DNA of 64,000 bases from CAYNZV01 sp965217095 (GTDB lineage: Bacteria; Latescibacterota; UBA2968; UBA8231), in contig OZ244235.1 in assembly GCA_965217095.1 (NCBI GenBank), positions 3,038,001-3,102,000 on the forward strand. The letters are read 5' to 3'. Below the pieces are notes generated by a model that saw only the letters and a program-made list of their open reading frames with translations, did not search any database and had not been told where the DNA came from. Positions 27,100-36,155 of the stretch are shown one piece after another (positions within the stretch are counted from its first letter, which is position 1; each line of letters starts with the position of its first letter). Position numbers and translations under genes: made by a program.

Positions 27100-28176
27100 T
27101 TACCTCAACCACCAGTGCAGCACATTGGTCATATCCTCCTCGTAGGCATGGGATGCCTGAATGAGCAACCGTTCAGGCGTGGCGGCCTCCGGATCGCTTA
27201 CAAGGAGGTTGTTGGAGTAGCCACCCCAGCCTGCTTCTGGCTTGCGCAGATAGCGGCCGTCGTCCCAGTTCACGCCATCGCGCGAGACGTATAGAACGAA
27301 ATGGTTCCGCCCCACCCCTTTGTTGCCGCTGCGCCCGTGCAGGACGAAGCCGTCCTTGAACCCAGCCAACTGCGGATTTCGTATCTGCTTCGGCATGAAT
27401 GCAGTTTTCACGGCGCTCCATGTGCGACCCCCATCGTGACTGATCACGTAATCGAGATTCTCTTCATCATTAATATTGTAGACGTAAACGATCAGACTGC
27501 CATCGGACAGCACGGCCATGGTCCCGTAGCCACGTCCCTCGATGTCGAACGGAAGGACACTGCGTCGGGCAAAGGTGCGACCATTGTCCAGGCTGACATA
27601 GAGGCCGTAGTGGTGTTCAGGTAAGCTTCCATACCATGTATTCTCAGTGTCATTGCAAAGTTCCAACACGAAAATGCAGCCGTCGCTAAGCATCGCGTCC
27701 CAAATGCGTGCAGGCTGATCGCCCATCGATGTTGCAGCACCCCAGGTAAAACCGAAATCGGTGCTGCGCAGGCAAGTCGGAACTGCCAGCGGCTTCCATG
27801 CCTTACCCTTGCACTCGAGATTGAACAGGATGATGGCTCCATCGTCGGCTCGCAGGGCCTTTTCACACATAACCGAATGCCCAGCACCCTTTTCATAAAT
27901 TTCTTTTGAGTATTCCAAGGCGGAGGGCTCACCCCAGGTAGATCCGCCGTCCTCCGAGCGCCTGTACTCCATCCACCCATCGCCACTGTGGCCTTTGTGG
28001 AAATCGGAACAGTTGGCATAAAATGCCAGGATCTTACCCGGCGCGTATTCGACTAGCGCGTGGCCCAAGTGGCCGCTGCGCTCAGCCTTGGCATGATTCA
28101 CGAACAGGATACCCTGATTTGGTGGATTCGGTGGTTCGATTACAAACCAATCCACATCCCTATCGCCGCAATTCAC
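27100..28176 (-). CDS. Sialidase-like (BNR/Asp-box) six-bladed beta-propeller protein
   Basis: A 358-residue protein with at least four Asp-box repeats: SEDGGSTWGEP, SLDNGRTFARR, SHDGGRTWSAV and SRDGVNWDDG. Such propellers form exo-alpha-sialidases and many related glycan-binding or hydrolytic proteins. The early HGHALVEYAPGKILAFY strand fits the family start. No signal peptide is present. The arginine triad for sialic acid cannot be assigned with confidence, so a broader glycan hydrolase role is possible. Confidence 0.8.
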   Translation of the reverse strand: MNCGDRDVDWFVIEPPNPPNQGILFVNHAKAERSGHLGHALVEYAPGKILAFYANCSDFHKGHSGDGWMEYRRSEDGGSTWGEPSALEYSKEIYEKGAGHSVMCEKALRADDGAIILFNLECKGKAWKPLAVPTCLRSTDFGFTWGAATSMGDQPARIWDAMLSDGCIFVLELCNDTENTWYGSLPEHHYGLYVSLDNGRTFARRSVLPFDIEGRGYGTMAVLSDGSLIVYVYNINDEENLDYVISHDGGRTWSAVKTAFMPKQIRNPQLAGFKDGFVLHGRSGNKGVGRNHFVLYVSRDGVNWDDGRYLRKPEAGWGGYSNNLLVSDPEAATPERLLIQASHAYEEDMTNVLHWWLR

Positions 28177-28276
28177 TGCGGGTTCCCTTTCGCAAAAGCA
28201 ATAGTGCGATCTTCAGCGTTCAACTCTGTCTGTCGCCTAACGCTCAGCCTCAGCTAGCGATATTGGCATTCAAGCG

Positions 28277-28660
28277 CTAATCGATCGTTCCGCGGCCCGC
28301 TGGTGACTCGGCGCGGCGGAAGCATTGCACGTATATCGCGGGCAACAGCCCGAGCAGCACGATGCCCTGCAGAACGAGAAACAACGGATCCGTGCTCAGA
28401 CGGTGTAGGAACGCCAGCGTGGCGACTATGAAAATGCGCGCAACAATCGTGGTCAGGTAGTAGCTGTAGTCACGGCGGCGGACGAATGTGTAGACTATCG
28501 TCGAGAGGACCAACATGAACATTCCGACAACGCGGGGCATCACATCGCCATACTCACCGGTTGAGAGAAGGAGGGATAGGGCGACTCTCGGCTCGAACAG
28601 TAACCCGATGCCGCCAACGCCAAGGTAGGCGGCCAGATAGATTAACGTCCAACGCTTCAT
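28277..28660 (-). CDS. Small membrane protein of unknown function
   Basis: A 127-residue protein with four predicted hydrophobic helices and a basic C-terminal tail (CFRRAESPAGRG). The start MKRWTLIYLAAYL is chosen because the ATG lies just after GGAGGAGCAC; an ATG four codons upstream lacks such a site. It is separated by 27 bases from the YCII-like gene upstream, so the two are probably co-expressed. No family recognised. Confidence 0.65.
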   Translation of the reverse strand: MKRWTLIYLAAYLGVGGIGLLFEPRVALSLLLSTGEYGDVMPRVVGMFMLVLSTIVYTFVRRRDYSYYLTTIVARIFIVATLAFLHRLSTDPLFLVLQGIVLLGLLPAIYVQCFRRAESPAGRGTID

Positions 28661-28687
28661 GTGCTCCTCCATGAGAGACAGACGAGT

Positions 28688-28975
28688 CTACATCGACCTC
28701 AATTCGTAGATGCGAATGCTTACGATAAACGGATTGCTTTGGGCAAGTTTCTCCGCGTCTTCAAGACTCTCCGCCTCGATGATGTTGTAGCCAGTAATGG
28801 ATTCCGTATCCCATGGCAGATCCCTGGCTCCACTTTTCGATATCTCTCGACCGCCACTGAACCCACCCTGGTCGACTTGCTTGTCGGAGATCGATTCAAA
28901 CCAGGCCATCCAGGCCTTCATGATTTCCGGCGTGGGTTCTTCAAATCCGAAATGTAGATACATAAACTTTTTCAC
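28688..28975 (-). CDS. YCII-related (DGPF/YciI-like) domain protein
   Basis: A 95-residue ferredoxin-like alpha+beta protein of the YCII family. KKFMYLHFGFEEP is at the N-terminus, GYNIIEAESLEDAEKLAQ in the middle, and SIRIYELR is the last strand. A GTG start is preferred because AAGGAGAGAGAA precedes it; an ATG six codons upstream gives a slightly longer protein. YciI-like proteins are small dimeric enzymes or sensors of unknown substrate, often near sigma factors. None is present here. Confidence 0.8.
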   Translation of the reverse strand: MKKFMYLHFGFEEPTPEIMKAWMAWFESISDKQVDQGGFSGGREISKSGARDLPWDTESITGYNIIEAESLEDAEKLAQSNPFIVSIRIYELRSM

Positions 28976-29202
28976 TTCTCTCTCCTTGTCCATGGGTAGT
29001 CTCAGGTTCCCGGCGGGTTGTTTCTGGCACCGCTGGAAGCACCGGTGCGTAGGCCAGGGCTACCGTAAGTTACGACCTGCGAGCTGTCAAAACTGGATCG
29101 AGGGGAAGCCTACCCAACGCTCACCGAAACGAAGGTCTAATCTAGTTTGTACGACATCAGGATTGCCAGTGAATCTGGCGAGCGACTCCCCTGACTGATG
29201 AT

Positions 29203-29925
29203 TCAGCCAACAATAGGCTTTCTCGCCCTCATGCAGAGGAAGACTGGCTGCTTGCTTAGCTGCTCGTACTCCTCAGGGTGAACCTTCGCACAGTCCCCAA
29301 TGGGTACCGGCTCGAGAAGGTCCTCGAGCACGAATCCCGCTGCTCGTAGGGCGCGATGTATATCACTCAGTGGACGCCGGTAGGACGGCAGCTCCACCCC
29401 AAACGCTGTCAGCCATGGGGAGATTGCCTCAACGCTGAGGTACTCATCGCCTCGTTTTGAGTAGTCACTGAAGGGATGGACCATCGAGAAAGCGAGTACG
29501 CCGTCTGGCTTTAGAAGTCGATGGAACTCCGAGAAGACGGGATCAAGAACTGGCACATGATCGAGCACGAGGGCAGACAGAACGACCTCGAAGGAGCCCG
29601 ACTCGAGGAAGCCAATTGGCTCCCGTAAGTCGTGCTGATGGACTGGAATCGTTCCATTCAACTTCGAATTCGTGAGTGCAACCATTTTTGCGCTTGCATC
29701 TAGGGCAACCACTTGAGCCCCACGGCCAACCAGAATCTCGGCGTAGGCCCCACCACAGCCTGCATCCAGGACACAGAGCCCCGCAACATCAGGGAGCAGA
29801 GAGAGCATCGCTGGACGCTCATAGTAGGCGTTGTGCGCACTTGATTTGACATGTTCGGCGAAACGTTCCGCGATCTTGTCGTATACTGCGATCGCAGCGG
29901 CGGACACGTCGTCATCACCGATCAT
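29203..29925 (-). CDS. Class I SAM-dependent methyltransferase
   Basis: A 240-residue methyltransferase of the UbiE/MenG-like fold. Motif I is VLDAGCGGAYAEIL, the acidic post-I residue is in VVALDAS, motif II is VVLSALVLDHV, and motif III is LLKPDGVLAFSMVHP. The ATG start has GGGGA six bases upstream; a GTG two codons earlier is also possible. The substrate is unknown. Large gaps on both sides (about 195-230 bases) without recognisable genes are consistent with a mobile cassette. Confidence 0.85.
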   Translation of the reverse strand: MIGDDDVSAAAIAVYDKIAERFAEHVKSSAHNAYYERPAMLSLLPDVAGLCVLDAGCGGAYAEILVGRGAQVVALDASAKMVALTNSKLNGTIPVHQHDLREPIGFLESGSFEVVLSALVLDHVPVLDPVFSEFHRLLKPDGVLAFSMVHPFSDYSKRGDEYLSVEAISPWLTAFGVELPSYRRPLSDIHRALRAAGFVLEDLLEPVPIGDCAKVHPEEYEQLSKQPVFLCMRARKPIVG

Positions 29926-30120
29926 GGACACTCCCCTGGCGCGGCCAGCGCGACATGCGTGGCCTGGCGTGACGCTGCATTAGGTATTTCGGGCAAGTCA
30001 GCCTCGTACTTGGCACTCGCCTCGGCGTCCTTTGTCGCCCCGGAACCATGATATCCGAATCCCAGGTTGCGCCGCTGCCCCGGTTCTCCGGGTCGGCTCA
30101 ATCGCGTTGTTAGCAGGTTC

Positions 30121-31023
30121 TCATGGGTCGCGTGACAGAATACGTTGAGCGAACAGTTCCTCGAATCTCGTCCGGTCCACGTCTCGCACAACCTCTGCGT
30201 TCGGGAGACCCGGTACCGGCAACGTGGACGGTGGATCGTTGTTCTCGTGCGACACGGTGACTCGCATCGGTTCCAGTTGTCGGATGAGAGATGGATCAAA
30301 GGCAACGGCAACAGCCAAAGGATCGTGCAGGACCGGCTCCGCCCGCGTATTGCCGCCGAGCCGCCCGATCTGCCACGCCCGCATCAAATCCCAGACGAGC
30401 TTGGTCTGCTCACCCCCGGTTGTGACGAGATCCTCATGTCGCCCCGCAGCGTAACGGCACTGCGCCGTTACGTCCAGCGGGACCAACAGCTTCGGGACCG
30501 GCAGATCCAGGACGAAAGCAGCAGCGGCCGGATCGCAGAGAACATTGGATTCCGGCCCCGGCGGCGAAATCTTGCCGCCCATGAGCACGAGCCGTCCAAC
30601 CGCATCCGACAAGCTCGGCGCCTTATCGAAAGCGCGTGCAATGTTGGTCCAACACCCGATCCCGATGATGGTGAGAGCCTCGCTGCAGTTTCGGACAGTT
30701 TCAACAATTACTTCGGTCGCTGTAAGGTCAGACGGCGGTACCGGGTCTTCAACAGAGACGAGAACGGCTTGGTTGATGTCTTTGCAGAATGTCGGCGACC
30801 CGTCGAACTGGAGCTTTTCGCCGGGTACGACCGCGACATCCTCGCGACCGAACGTACGAAGCATCTTTGCGGCGATACGCGCACGCATGGCGGGATCCGT
30901 GTTGACCGTCGTTACCGCACGCAGATCCACTTCCGGACTGTTGAGCGCGAAAGCCAGGGCGAGAACGTCATCAATGTCCCCGCCGATGTCGGTATCGATT
31001 ATCGCTGGCACCTTTGTTTTCAC
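30121..31023 (-). CDS. Inosine/uridine-preferring nucleoside hydrolase family protein
   Basis: A 300-residue nucleoside ribohydrolase. The calcium/ribose-binding motif is IIDTDIGGDIDDVLA at the N-terminus. VLMGGKI and HDPLAVAVAFDP near residue 240 complete the active site. The start is GTG with a strong GGGAGG site; an ATG 15 codons upstream is possible but adds a low-complexity tail that includes the attC-like motif. It would hydrolyse the N-glycosidic bond of nucleosides or related ribosides. Confidence 0.9.
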   Translation of the reverse strand: MKTKVPAIIDTDIGGDIDDVLALAFALNSPEVDLRAVTTVNTDPAMRARIAAKMLRTFGREDVAVVPGEKLQFDGSPTFCKDINQAVLVSVEDPVPPSDLTATEVIVETVRNCSEALTIIGIGCWTNIARAFDKAPSLSDAVGRLVLMGGKISPPGPESNVLCDPAAAAFVLDLPVPKLLVPLDVTAQCRYAAGRHEDLVTTGGEQTKLVWDLMRAWQIGRLGGNTRAEPVLHDPLAVAVAFDPSLIRQLEPMRVTVSHENNDPPSTLPVPGLPNAEVVRDVDRTRFEELFAQRILSRDP

Positions 31024-31138
31024 GGCTTCCTCCCGACCGGCTAGCGCTCGGGCTGACGCGTTTGGCATGGAGCGCGCAGCTCGCGGGGAATACCAAGCCG
31101 CTGTTCAGCCCATTGTTCGCACATGCTTCTCCGCACTG

Positions 31139-31909
31139 TCAGCCAGAATACAGCTCCGGTCTCCTATCCTTCAAGTGAGCCGAATCTCGTGCTCTCACCT
31201 CATCAACTTGCGACAGGTCGATCTCGGCAAGGGAAAAACTAGCGTTGCCGTGGGCATCGTTGCAGATGATTTCCCCGGTCGGATCGGTGAGCAAGGACTG
31301 CAGAGGATGCGTGAATGCAATGAAAATCTCGCTCTCGTAGGACCGCGTCTGCATCATTCGCAAATTCTTCTCATCGTGCATGCCGGCGGTTGGGTTGAAG
31401 ATGACCCTGGCGCCTTTCAGTGCAAGTGAGCGGACCGTCTCGGGCCACCTCCGATCGGCGCAAATCAGGACGCCGAAGGGACCAAAGTCAGAATCGAAAA
31501 CGGCAATCTCTTGTCCAGGAACAAATTTTCTGTCGTGCCCCTGACAGTGGGTCTTGTCATAGGCGCCAACCAGCTTGCCATCACGGCCAAGGAGTACGGC
31601 CGTGTTGTAGACTCCTTGGGCGGACAACCTGCTGCATCCCAAAACAACCCAGGCCGTGTTAGCGCGTGCCCAGCTCGACAAACTATCTACGTAGGGGTTG
31701 TTCAAAGGATCGATAGCATATTCTCCGAGATTGTCAGCGGTCACCGAGGCTTCGGTTACCGCATAGCCATCCAGGGAGCACTCCGGGGTGACGACTACAT
31801 CGACAGTCTCCCTCGCCATGCTCTTCAGAACAGACATCAACTTTGCGTGGTTACCGTCAAGATTGCACTTGTCTGCGACAATCCTGATTTGCGCTATTCG
31901 TATTTTCAT
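31139..31909 (-). CDS. Carbon-nitrogen hydrolase (nitrilase superfamily)
   Basis: A 256-residue nitrilase-superfamily amidohydrolase. The catalytic triad is visible: Glu in VVTPECSLDGY, Lys in AYDKTHCQ and Cys in VLICADRRWPE. MKIRIAQIRI is the typical beta-strand start; an ATG two codons upstream is an equal alternative. It resembles N-carbamoyl-amide or beta-ureidopropionase-like members, but the substrate cannot be fixed. It is an isolated gene on the minus strand. Its upstream gap of about 170 bases contains a 7-base-pair hairpin (ACCAGAG/CTCTGGT). Confidence 0.9.
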   Translation of the reverse strand: MKIRIAQIRIVADKCNLDGNHAKLMSVLKSMARETVDVVVTPECSLDGYAVTEASVTADNLGEYAIDPLNNPYVDSLSSWARANTAWVVLGCSRLSAQGVYNTAVLLGRDGKLVGAYDKTHCQGHDRKFVPGQEIAVFDSDFGPFGVLICADRRWPETVRSLALKGARVIFNPTAGMHDEKNLRMMQTRSYESEIFIAFTHPLQSLLTDPTGEIICNDAHGNASFSLAEIDLSQVDEVRARDSAHLKDRRPELYSG

Positions 31910-32082
31910 GTTCATTCTTTCGGCGAACGCAGGGATGACCCGCGCGCGAGCGGACTCAATGTCGGTGCAGTTCCACCGATCCATACCGACGAACCAATGA
32001 TCCGACTAGCTGGACCAGAGTTGGCCTCTGGTTCGTCCCCCGGCGTTTTCTCAGCCGCTATCAAGCCCGGCGCCTCGACCAT

Positions 32083-32487
32083 TTACTCAGTAATTCTTGC
32101 TTGTCTGGTGTTTTGACCGCCAAGTTTCCTATCCGCGAACACCAAGACGGCCAGAGCCAACAATTCGACCGCGGTGGGTGGTACCGACGCAGGGTCAAAC
32201 CCATCAACTGCAAAGCTGAGTATCCTGCCGAACGCCACAACACCCATCAAGAGGGCTGCTGCTAGGAACCAGGTGGTGTTTTTCTTCCAGATGCCCATTT
32301 GCATCATCAACCCACTGCCTATGAGTATTCCCGGAAACATGCTGCGCAAGCTATTCAAGCCAGTCAACCCCAGGGGATCCATACCCCATTTCTCAATCAT
32401 GCTCGTCGGATCAAACATCGTCTTCAGTCCCAAAACAAACAGGGGTATTGACAGTAGTCCTATAAAGATCTTGATGCCTTTATTCAT
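32083..32487 (-). CDS. DUF4345-like small membrane protein
   Basis: A 134-residue protein with four hydrophobic helices. MFDPTSMIEKWGMDPLGLTG, then LNSLRSMFPGILIGSGL, match the DUF4345 family pattern of small integral membrane proteins without known function. It lies seven bases downstream of the repaired end of the Gfo/Idh gene, so the two are likely in one transcript. Confidence 0.7.
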   Translation of the reverse strand: MNKGIKIFIGLLSIPLFVLGLKTMFDPTSMIEKWGMDPLGLTGLNSLRSMFPGILIGSGLMMQMGIWKKNTTWFLAAALLMGVVAFGRILSFAVDGFDPASVPPTAVELLALAVLVFADRKLGGQNTRQARITE

Positions 32488-32493
32488 GAGTTC

Positions 32494-33550
32494 TCACCTG
32501 CCTGGTTGAGCGACGCAATCGCTCGAATCCGACTCTCGGCCTGAAAGAGCTACTTCCTTTCCTCTGACGGCCGACCGGTAGATCGCATCTATCACTTGCA
32601 TTACGGTCAGACCCTGCTCAGCTGTGCAGATCGAAGGTTCACCATTCAACACGCAGTCGAGGAAACTGCCCATCGGAGTGCGAGATAAGGGTGTCGCTTA
32701 GCGACGGTCCTTGATTGGACATCTGTCGCAGGATGCCCCCACATTCGAGAAAGCCGCACTCCGTTCCCATGAGCAGCGTGCTCATTTCCGGAGCATCCAG
32801 CGGGAGATAGGACAGGTAACTGGACTGTAGAATCAGTGAAGCCCCTCCTTCAAATCGGATGAGACATGCAGAAAGATCCTCGATCGTACATGCCTTCTTG
32901 ATCCGTTCGGATTCGGCCTTTGCCAAGTAGTCGTAGGCCACGCCGCTGACGGATAGGACCTCGGGAAAGTCCATTAGCCAGAGCGTCTGGTCCAGTCGGT
33001 GAATCCCGATGTCCATCAGGGGTCCACCTCCCGAGAGCTTCCTGTCGGTGAACCAGTTGCCGAACGTCCATGTCCACAGCCTTCTGTGCCACTGTGTCTG
33101 TGCGTGGTAAATAGTGCCCAGTTCGCCCCTTTCTACCCTTCTCTTGACGTGCTGTGCCCAAGGATCGAAGCGCTGATTGAAGCCAAACATGAGCACCCCT
33201 TCGGCCTTTCTAGCTGTCGTGGCGATGTTTTCCGCTCCTGAGACATCAGATGCAGGGGGCTTTTCGCAATATACATTCTTTCCAGCTTCCAACAGCGCAA
33301 CGGAAATGGGAGCGTGCGTTGCATTTGTGGTCGCTACCACGGCCGCTTCGAATTTCGTTCTTGAGGAAAGAAGGGCTTCGACGTCGGAGAAAATCGCCGA
33401 AACGTTGAAATCTGCGGCTGCTTGTGTGGCCGTTTCGCTGTTAGCGTCGCAAACGGCGACGATCTCGCCCCGACCGTCATCGAGAATCCTGGCCGCATTG
33501 GCATGGCCCATCGAACCCGCACCCACTATGGCGAATCTCACGGACATCAT
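32494..33550 (-). pseudogene. Gfo/Idh/MocA-family NAD(P)-dependent oxidoreductase with a late frameshift
   Basis: The Rossmann start is FAIVGAGSMGHANAARIL, then CEKPPA with the family Lys, GFNQRF, and HRLDQTLWLM carrying the catalytic His region. The current frame stops after 303 residues. A base is missing near 32678-32684. Adding one restores TPMGSFLDCVLNGEPSICTA, then EQGLTVMQVIDAIYRSA, the normal family C-terminus, ending at a TGA at 32494. Members oxidise or reduce sugars or inositols. The gene is either an active 340-residue enzyme with a read error or a recently broken copy. Confidence 0.8.
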
Positions 33551-33662
33551 ATCCCTCTTTCTTGCAGGTGAATTCGAACGAAAGCACCACCTGCGGGTGG
33601 CACGACATCAACCGCAGCGATATAGGTAACCTCGGAGGACGCTCGGTTTGACTAGAGAGCCT

Positions 33663-34148
33663 CTACGACCAGCCGCCCAAGAAGTGGACCCACGAACTCC
33701 TGTCCGTGCGACCAGCGGAAGCCCGCTCGCGCGCGATTTCAGCCATCACCTCTTCGGAAAGGTCGCCCTGCTGCTGTGCCGCGAACATCGCTCTGAACAT
33801 CGCTTCGACCTTCAAGGCAGGCGAGAAGACGTAACGTAGTCGTCCCTGGGTCTCGCCCACGCTCTTGAACGCATGGACAGTACCCCGCGGGACGAACGCG
33901 ACATCGCCTGGCTCCATTCGGTGCAGGACCCCTGCGACCTCGACATCGAAACGCCCTTCAAGAAAGAAGAAGGTTTCATCCTGCCCTTTGTGAATGTGAC
34001 GGCCGGGGCCTATACCTGGCTCGACGATGTCCTCGAAGACGGCGTGTGATCCCTTTGTCTGGGTGCCTGACAGAAGGACCTTCAGTGTGATGGCTCCCGG
34101 GAACACCAGGGTCTCAGCGCCAGCATAGCTTGTGTGGACTGGGTTCAT
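33663..34148 (-). CDS. Cupin-domain protein
   Basis: A 161-residue cupin. Motif 1 is GPGRHIHKGQDETFFFLEG (two His and a Glu as metal ligands) and motif 2 is PGDVAFVPRGTVHAF. A helical C-terminal extension contains FRAMFAAQQQGD. The start follows AGGAGATAAAG at ideal spacing. It probably binds a metal and acts as a small dioxygenase, isomerase or sensor. Confidence 0.9.
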   Translation of the reverse strand: MNPVHTSYAGAETLVFPGAITLKVLLSGTQTKGSHAVFEDIVEPGIGPGRHIHKGQDETFFFLEGRFDVEVAGVLHRMEPGDVAFVPRGTVHAFKSVGETQGRLRYVFSPALKVEAMFRAMFAAQQQGDLSEEVMAEIARERASAGRTDRSSWVHFLGGWS

Positions 34149-34167
34149 CTTTATCTCCTCGAGAAGC

Positions 34168-34233
34168 CTAGCTGTTGTCTACGTGAGGATCAGCAGAGGG
34201 CTAGCTGTTGTCTACGTGAGGATCAGCAGAGGG
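34168..34233. repeat. Tandem duplication of a 33-base unit
   Basis: Two identical head-to-tail copies of a 33-base unit that begins CTAGCTGTTGTCTACGTGAG (34168-34200 and 34201-34233). It lies in the gap between the receiver-domain gene and the cupin gene, just upstream of the cupin start. Confidence 0.9.
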
Positions 34234-34361
34234 CCTATTGCAAAACCTAGCTCAACAGCCATTCAAACTGTTGTCTCCTCGTCGCGGGATTTGGGACCTC
34301 GATCGCTTGGTAATCTGCCCCGGAAAGATGGTCGAACTGAGTAGCTCTTGGCGCTTTTGTG

Positions 34362-34405
34362 GGGTTGAAAAATAGCTCCTATTTGCCGAAGACCGATTTC
34401 AACCC
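34362..34405 (-). terminator. Hairpin just downstream of the receiver-domain gene
   Basis: GGGTTGAAA (34362-34370) pairs with TTTCAACCC (34397-34405), and an inner AATAG/CTATT palindrome lies between them. It starts seven bases after the stop of the gene at 34412-35050. No T-run follows on the minus strand, so termination is uncertain. Confidence 0.35.
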
Positions 34406-34411
34406 GTCTGT

Positions 34412-35050
34412 CTACCAAATCGAATAACCCGAGAGCTCTTTGATGAGAATGCTCACGAGTATTCCTAAAAAGAAGGTATAAACGTGCTTGCACCTTTCCC
34501 AATGAGAGCTCGCTGAAATAGCCTCTTCGAATTTGTCTTTTAGATATCGCGCAGAGGATTCCATGGCCTCGTCAAATGCGCTGTTAAGATCACAGCCGCT
34601 CACCGCCAGTGACGATGGACCTGGCTTTTTGAATACCATTCTTGCGCCGTTATCAACGCACTTTATCGAATCCTCCAAAGTGCCCTTTCGTGTTAAGGAA
34701 ACAACCGGTGATTTTGTCGAAACGCACTTTCGAAGGAGTTCGATACCTCCATCAATTCCCTGACCAATACCTTCCAAGAAAGATTTGAACTCGCGCGTAT
34801 GGCCTTCCAATTGTTGATATTTGGCATTCATTTCATCTCGCTGCGCCGAACTATTGACTACGCCGTCACCAGGGAAGTATAGGTCAAGCACCCAAAGATC
34901 TGGCCTCGCTTTGCCGCTCTTCACGAGTTTATCTGCGCATTGGCTGTAACCCAATCCAGTTACAACATGAAAGTACGGGCCAAGAGCTTTTTCAAAACGT
35001 CTCAATTCTCTTTCGTCATCGTCGACGAATGCAACGGTTTTCACATCCAA
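34412..35050 (-). CDS. Receiver-domain (REC) protein with a C-terminal membrane anchor
   Basis: A 212-residue protein. The REC-like core has the acidic pocket FVDDDE, the phospho-acceptor region DLWVLDLYFPGDG, VVSLTRKG with the conserved Thr, and the Lys in MVFKKPGP. An insert of about 40 residues follows the acceptor Asp. After the core there is a charged helix and one hydrophobic segment at the very C-terminus (YTFFLGILVSILIKELSG), so it is probably tail-anchored with the receiver in the cytoplasm. There is no output domain and no kinase next to it. The DNA is visibly more AT-rich than its surroundings, suggesting transfer. The start has AGAGGAGG. Confidence 0.7.
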   Translation of the reverse strand: MDVKTVAFVDDDERELRRFEKALGPYFHVVTGLGYSQCADKLVKSGKARPDLWVLDLYFPGDGVVNSSAQRDEMNAKYQQLEGHTREFKSFLEGIGQGIDGGIELLRKCVSTKSPVVSLTRKGTLEDSIKCVDNGARMVFKKPGPSSLAVSGCDLNSAFDEAMESSARYLKDKFEEAISASSHWERCKHVYTFFLGILVSILIKELSGYSIW

Positions 35051-35105
35051 CCTCCTCTTAGTTCTGATATGGATAACGGTCTTGTCAGGTGGTCAGCAAT
35101 TGCTT

Positions 35106-36155
35106 TCATATGGTGTCATCATTCCCCAGTTCTCGACGCACTAGTCGTGTTCCCTCGACCAGGGCGACAAGCTTGGCATAGGCCACATCCCTGTCCAAAT
35201 ACTTCAGACCGCAGTCGGGTGCCGGCAGCAGCCGCTCGGGCGACGTGTGCTGGATCGCCCCACGTATGCGCTCTGCCACCACCTCAGGCTTCTCGATCTC
35301 GTTGGTCCCCAAGTCGATGACGCCATAGATGAATGTCTTGTTGGGAAGGTCAGCCAGGATGCTTGGATCGAGACGTGGCTGTGCCCCTTCGATGGAGATC
35401 TGCTGCACGTCTGTGTCGCGCAAGGCTGAGAGCATCGTGTAGTGGGGCTTGCCGGCCTTCTCCTGCACGAAGTGGCCGTAACCACAGCAGATGTGGATGG
35501 CCTTCGTTGCCTGGACGCCGTCGAGCGCCGCATTGAAGGCGTCGATCCCGTACTCGAGCGCCTGCTCGGTCCGAGCTTCCATGTAGGGCTCGTCGAGCTG
35601 GATCACGTCTGCGCCGGCCGCTGCCAGATCGTGCATCTCCTCGTTCACGGCACGTGCCACATCCATCGCCAGCCGGCGAGGGTCACCATAATGATCATCC
35701 TGCGCCTGTTGCGTCATGGTGAAGGGACCGGGTAGCGTGATCTTGATCGGTCGACTGGTGTGCCGGCGTAGAAACTCGACGTCCCGAACGGCAACCGGGC
35801 AGCGCCGACCCACCGGACCTACAATCAGGGGCACGGGAACCTCGCGTCCGGTCCGATCCATGGCCTTGCCGGGAGGATCAATAGATACGCCTTCTAGCGT
35901 CGTGGCGAAGTAGCTGGAGTAACTCTCACGCCGCTGCTCCCCGTCGGTGATGATGTCGATGCCGGCCCGTTGCTGGTCATGAATGGCCAGGATTGTCGCA
36001 TCGTTTTGGGCTTCGGCCAGGAATTCCTCCGAAATGCGCCACCAGCCCCAGTCACGCACGCGCGGCGGGAGATGATCGCGGAGATAGTCGCGCTTCACGA
36101 GCCACCCCGGCTGTGGGTAGCTCCCAACTACAGTGGTCAGCAATGCTCCTTCCAT
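35106..36155 (-). CDS. Cobalamin-independent methionine synthase-like (MetE C-terminal/UROD fold) methyltransferase
   Basis: A 349-residue protein like the catalytic half of MetE. It opens TTVVGSYPQPGWL. The zinc ligands are plausible in HICCGYGH, ISIEGA and APDCGLKYL, and VIQLDEPYME lies in the barrel. Stand-alone proteins of this type use a corrinoid protein or other donor to transfer methyl groups to thiols. The start ATG follows AAGGAG and lies inside the end of a tiny upstream gene, suggesting translational coupling. Confidence 0.9.
   Translation of the reverse strand: MEGALLTTVVGSYPQPGWLVKRDYLRDHLPPRVRDWGWWRISEEFLAEAQNDATILAIHDQQRAGIDIITDGEQRRESYSSYFATTLEGVSIDPPGKAMDRTGREVPVPLIVGPVGRRCPVAVRDVEFLRRHTSRPIKITLPGPFTMTQQAQDDHYGDPRRLAMDVARAVNEEMHDLAAAGADVIQLDEPYMEARTEQALEYGIDAFNAALDGVQATKAIHICCGYGHFVQEKAGKPHYTMLSALRDTDVQQISIEGAQPRLDPSILADLPNKTFIYGVIDLGTNEIEKPEVVAERIRGAIQHTSPERLLPAPDCGLKYLDRDVAYAKLVALVEGTRLVRRELGNDDTI

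Larger units (their letters stand above)
28235..31058 (-). other. Scattered attC-like half-sites between small minus-strand genes
   Basis: On the minus strand three gene gaps carry a similar motif: GGCTGAGCGTTAGGC (28235-28249), TCGGTGAGCGTTGGGT (29112-29127) and CCCGAGCGCTAGCC (31039-31052). The first two fit the GTTRRRY core of integron attC right ends. A fourth gap (30091-30120) has GCTAACAACGCGATTGAGCC, which resembles a left attC end. No complete left-right pair with convincing pairing was found, so these are at best decayed sites. Confidence 0.25.

Noticed and set aside
28177..28277. A complete integron attC site downstream of the small membrane protein
   Set aside because: Only the right-hand GTTAGGC end is convincing; the left end pairs poorly and the spacing of about 46 bases is too short for a normal attC.
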